From: Simmondsia chinensis | Taxonomy: Eukaryota; Streptophyta; Magnoliopsida; Caryophyllales; Simmondsiaceae | Direction of reading: 5' to 3' | DNA: 64,000 nt | NCBI GenBank assembly: GCA_018398585.1 | Contig: JAGTTD010000016.1 | Span: 20,693,212-20,757,211, forward strand | The notes under the pieces: generated by a model | What the model saw: only the letters and a program-made list of their open reading frames with translations | Database searches by the model: none | Told to the model about the DNA's origin: nothing | Shown here: positions 60,543-64,000 of the stretch, one piece after another | Position numbering within the stretch: position 1 is the stretch's first letter | Layout of the letters: every line of letters begins with the position of its first letter | Translations under genes and position numbers: made by a program

Positions 60543-60885
60543 AGAAAGAGGTGGTTGAAGAGAGGAAGAAGAAGTAGAGATTTAATTCATATATTTTCAT
60601 TTGGATCCCACATTACAGCAATTCACATGACTTATATAGAGGGGTGGAGGGAACCCACATGGTTCAAAATGCTAATCCCTCACTTTAACAACTACATTAA
60701 TTGCTAAGGCTTGCTTACAAGGAACATTTCTCCAATTCCTACCTACTACTAAGTTGGGTAACCGGTTTTATCAAGCAACCGGTACTTCTCCCCATTTTAC
60801 TTAATTGATATTATATTTTACATTACATATCTTGTACAAAATAATGAAAGGAAAAAAAAAGAGGACTAATACACGGTGCGTGACA
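60543..60885 (-). repeat. LTR fragment of another element
   Basis: Read on the minus strand it starts TGTCACGCACCGTG (60885), has a TATA-like CTATATAAGTC (about 60633-60643) and runs up to the Gypsy-4 LTR. It looks like the first part of an LTR into which Gypsy-4 was inserted. The rest is not found on the other side. Confidence 0.45.
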
Positions 60886-60977
60886 AAAGTCATGTTTTAT
60901 ACGAATTCATTTCATTTGTTAAATTTTCAATAAGTTGATACGAAGTATTCAATTGTCAAGATGAAAAATAGAACTTA

Positions 60978-60998
60978 GGGGGGGGGGGGGGGGGGGGG
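60978..60998. repeat. G21 homopolymer
   Basis: Twenty-one G in otherwise AT-rich sequence. The surroundings (60886-61435) hold no recognisable gene; AAATAAGGC-like ends near 61180 may be MITE debris. Confidence 0.85.
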
Positions 60999-61441
60999 CG
61001 CTAATTAAAAATAAATAAATTAGAATTTAACTATGAGAGATTAGATAAGTTATTTTTCGCATTTTAAACAATTAGGAAATTGCTAAAGAATTTTGAATTC
61101 TCATTAACTGCTTATTTCCTGGTAACTAAAGAAGTAGCATAAATATCAATTTCCTACTTTTACTTCCTGGTAACCAAATAAGGCATAAGGTTGTTGGAGA
61201 AAGTTAATGTTGTCTTGAATTTTAGTGTGATCTTTTGGACTTTTGCATGGAGCCATCTTTTTTTAATTATTCGATTTTGATAAACCAGGGTGAGGGGAGC
61301 TTCGATTTATCAGGGCTAGGATCAGGTGTATTTTTTAAAAATAAATACCACATATTTTGTTATATTAAGTTAAAAGCAAAATATATGGTCCTTCTATATC
61401 ATGTTATGTTACCATGTATTTGTTAAAGGAAAGGAACATAT

Positions 61442-61668
61442 CCAGTGCCTCAAGGGCTCCCGCCTACGCAGGGTCTTAGGGGGGATGGATGTACGCAGCC
61501 TTCCCCCTTCAGGGTGTTAACCCAAAGAGAGGCTGTTTCCCAGTGCCCCTAACCTGAGGGTGAGGACTTCCCAGGTGGTCACCCACCCTTGTACTACTCT
61601 CGCCCAAGCACGCTTAACTTCGGAGTTCTAATGGGATCCGGTGACGGCGTGTTGGTGCCCTCGTTGGT
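61442..61668 (-). mobile_element. SINE with 5S rRNA-like head and TS/Au-type body
   Basis: On the minus strand 61668-61562 is 5S rRNA-like. From ACCGGATCCCAT through AAGTTAAGCGTGCTTGGGCG and GGGTGACCACCTGGGAAGTC it differs from the plant 5S consensus at only about six of 80 positions. Box A, intermediate element and box C of the internal Pol III promoter are all present. The first 25 bases are diverged. Directly after CCTC comes the SINE body (CTCAGGTTAGGGG, GGGAAACAGCCTCTCTTTGG, CTGCGTACATCC), the same body as in 34952-35126, where the head is tRNA-like. The (TTG)n tail is lost. Confidence 0.75.
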
Positions 61669-61814
61669 TAAAAATAAATTTGGAATGGAGAAGAGGAGGC
61701 AACTGGAGAAGTGAAGGCAAGTAGAAAAGAATGGAGAGAAGTGGAAGCCAGCAAAGGCTAAGGCGCAAAGAAAAAATGTGTTCCTGACTTGATAACTACA
61801 ACCACTAATCATTC

Positions 61815-61816
<2 letters not shown>

Positions 61817-61875
<59 letters not shown>
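61817..61875. repeat. (CA)n followed by (TA)n microsatellite
   Basis: About 20 CA units are followed by about nine TA units. The reverse strand is open as Cys-Val repeats, which is not a gene. Confidence 0.95.
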
Positions 61876-61876
<1 letters not shown>

Positions 61877-62150
61877 GGGAATGATCGAAAAAAAAGAAAG
61901 AGAAAGAGAGTGAAAGTAAGAATAAATTCTGGATCACTTATTCGACCACTAATATTATCTTTTACCATTTGACATCACTCCCTTCCTTCAATTTAACCAG
62001 ATGTGTAGCTTAAAATTCACCCTTTTATAAGAGTTATACATCATATGATAGAGTGAATTATGACCACATATTTAGTTAAAGTGGGGGAAAAAGGATGATA
62101 CCGGCAACCAATTAAGTGACCTAGAATTCTCTTTCTCACTCTCACCCTCT
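61876..62150. mobile_element. MITE flanked by (TA)n
   Basis: The ends are inverted in diverged form: GAGAGTGAAAGTAAGAATAA with TTCTGGATCACTTA on the left mirrors GAGAGTGAGAAAGAGAATTC with TAGGTCACTTA on the right. TA repeats lie on both sides, so the exact duplication cannot be read. Confidence 0.55.
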
Positions 62151-62165
62151 ATATATATATATATT

Positions 62166-62456
62166 AGGGTGCGTTCTTATGAGAGGGTGAAAACATGAGA
62201 AGGGCGAGTCTTCACTCTCCATTGTAATGAACAGCCAAGATTTGTTGGACATTAAAAACAATTAACAATTTATGGCCAATATTTGTTGAGTATTGAAAAA
62301 GAAAAAACAATTTCTCTCCTTTACCCTTTCTTTCTTTCTGCCCCATGAGAGGGGTATGGGCCGTAAATTTTATTTTTTTTTAATGTCCAACAAATTTTGG
62401 CCCTCCATAGGATTCGCCCATCTCAAATTCTCACCCTCTCATAGGAACGCCACCTT
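62166..62456. mobile_element. MITE flanked by (TA)n
   Basis: The TIRs AGGGTGCGTTCTTATGAGAG and, reversed, AAGGTGGCGTTCCTATGAGA continue with GGGTGA. It is 291 bp, noncoding, with (AT)n on both sides (62152-62164 and 62457-62471). Confidence 0.75.
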
Positions 62457-62471
62457 ATATATATATATATA

Positions 62472-64000
62472 AAGGAAATAAAGCTCCTAATAAAAAACCT
62501 AACAAAATTAACGACTTAAGAACAATTAGTCACAACTTAACAACCATAACAGAGAAACTAATAACATCAGTATGATTAACAATTATAATTGTTCATATCA
62601 CTTTTTTAATATCTGGTCTTTTTTCGAGTGGGCTTTCCATTTTATTCTCTATTCACATGTTGTGCTATTAAAATTCCTAGGTATTCATTCCATTTGAGGC
62701 GGGTATTACTGAAATAATAGCTAATATTCAGGCAGAATAATTGAAAGAGAATAATTAGAAAGATCTTACAAAGAGTTGATACCGCACCATGATAAAAACC
62801 ATTATCCTAAAAGACTATTCTGTTACTGCTCGGGTGCACACAAAATACTAGCGGCCATTCTTCAGGATTAATACAATCCGACTTAGCATGCACTTGTCAA
62901 TTGTCAGGTAGAAGTGCCGCTAGAACTTTGCCTATAGGAGGTAGAGATGGAACTAGCAAGGAAATAAGAAGTGGAATTTGATTTTTACTTGATGGGTAAA
63001 ATGAGAAGGAAAGATGATTTTATATAGTGCAAGAGGTGCCTGTTGAAAAGGAATGTCAACCTTCCCGATAGCTATCAACCTTAATTTCAATCTTGGAGGG
63101 GAACTGATAAAGATAATCTATTGGAAGAATTAGAAAAGAGTGCTCCTTTCTGAAAGAGTCAATTAATTCATTGCTTCAACCTTTTTCAAAAATAATAAAA
63201 CATTTTTTGTAAAAAGACCTCACGTAGGGCGGCAATTTGTGCGCACGTGTGTTTTACATCCACTTTTACACAACTTAATAACTTAGAACTCCTTATTTAA
63301 GGTAGATTTCCTTGAGCTAAATTTTATGTGGAATAGGCTTAACAATGTTTTAAGATACTTTGGATTGTGTGATTTTTCAACTAGTATAAGTGCAACTAAG
63401 GTAGGAAGCGGGTATGGATTGGGTATAGTGGCAATACCTGGTGTGGGTATGGGTGGGTATGAATTTAATGTTGTACGTGCTCCAACCTGCTCCATAAGTG
63501 CTGCACCACATCCCATGCCCGCCATAATCGCCTCATATCCAACTAAATTTATATTTAGTTACTTAAGATATTAAGTATATACACTAAATTTAATCACTTA
63601 ATCTATCTATTGATATTATAGTAAAATAGAATTGTGTTTGAAAAAGTAATATTAAGTAATCATATAATGAAGGGTGTGAATGACTGTCGGGTACTCACAT
63701 TAGAACGTGTGAAGAAATGTGGAATCCCAAATACTTAATTCGAATTAAATACTAAGACCAAACGGGAAGTAATACGGATAAAAGAGAAGGAAAAACAATA
63801 ACACAATAATTTACGTGGAAACCCCTCTTCAATCGAGAGGGGAGAAAACCACGGGGGGAGATTGAGACTTTTATTGATTTGAGAATAGAAGAATTACAAT
63901 CACTTCTCTCTCTCTCTCTCTCGCTCTCTCTCTCTGATGACGGTGGCGTTCACTTTGAATTGGATACCCAACACGTGAAACCTAGGGTTGTATTTATAGC
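62472..64000. other. Right end, no gene recognised
   Basis: It is AT-rich. From about 63700 the words TTTACGTGGAAACCCCTCTT and AACCACGGGG followed by a (TC)n run (63902-63934) and GTTGTATTTATAGC look like a minus-oriented LTR, but its partner lies outside. No GH1 exon 5 was found. Confidence 0.45.

Noticed and set aside
61562..61668. Functional 5S rRNA gene on the minus strand
   Set aside because: The first 25 bases are diverged, the 3' end is replaced by SINE body, there is no T-run terminator at the right place, and it is not in a 5S array.
61594..61968. Minus-strand 124-codon open frame with Cys-Val repeats
   Set aside because: It is the translation of a (CA)n and (TA)n microsatellite.

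Overview
The window reads as nuclear DNA of a flowering plant, most likely a eudicot. It has plant LTR-retrotransposon lineages (Ty3/gypsy Tat, Ty3/gypsy chromovirus, Ty1/copia), plant-type SINEs, TRIM and Mutator-like TIR elements, AT-rich spacers, and one host gene with plant intron/exon structure. Nothing fixes the species. About three quarters of the window can be assigned to mobile elements by pairing long terminal repeats (LTRs), terminal inverted repeats (TIRs) and target-site duplications (TSDs) by eye.

Left third (1-19.8 kb): two Tat-like elements of opposite orientation. Element 1 (220-7256, minus, TSD ATGTG) has no gag-pol; its only recognisable coding region is an ORF antisense to the element. 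Element 2 (7574-19784, plus, TSD GTACT/TTACT) has decayed gag, protease, reverse transcriptase (RT), RNase H and integrase pieces, a 66-bp minisatellite, and then the same kind of antisense ORF, which resembles the plant 'putative gypsy-type transposon' domain. An F-box-like fragment sits next to its 3' LTR.

Middle (20-37 kb): a TIR element with two MITEs inside it, a TRIM element with a collapsed 3' LTR, a broken copia element (Copia-1), a nearly full-length copia element (Copia-2, 28801-34025, TSD CAAAC), a second copy of the TIR family carrying a SINE, and further SINE and MITE remnants.

Right (37.2-64 kb): the only host gene, a family 1 glycoside hydrolase (beta-glucosidase). Four exons (37210-37374, 38397-38463, 42612-42670, 51856-51931) join in frame with GT-AG borders. 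The introns are enlarged by nested elements: a SINE in intron 1; a Mutator-like element containing a second one built of CG-rich hairpins in intron 2; and, in intron 3, a long-TIR element containing a full chromovirus (43459-49253, TSD CCTTT), followed by another TIR element. After exon 4 come a truncated copia element fused to a 5'-truncated chromovirus, an LTR fragment, a SINE whose head is 5S rRNA-like, and two MITEs set in (TA)n repeats. No exon 5 was found before the window end.

The most unusual items are the CG-hairpin element, the 5S-headed SINE, the chromovirus LTR that has absorbed its own primer-binding site, and the element whose only coding region is antisense.
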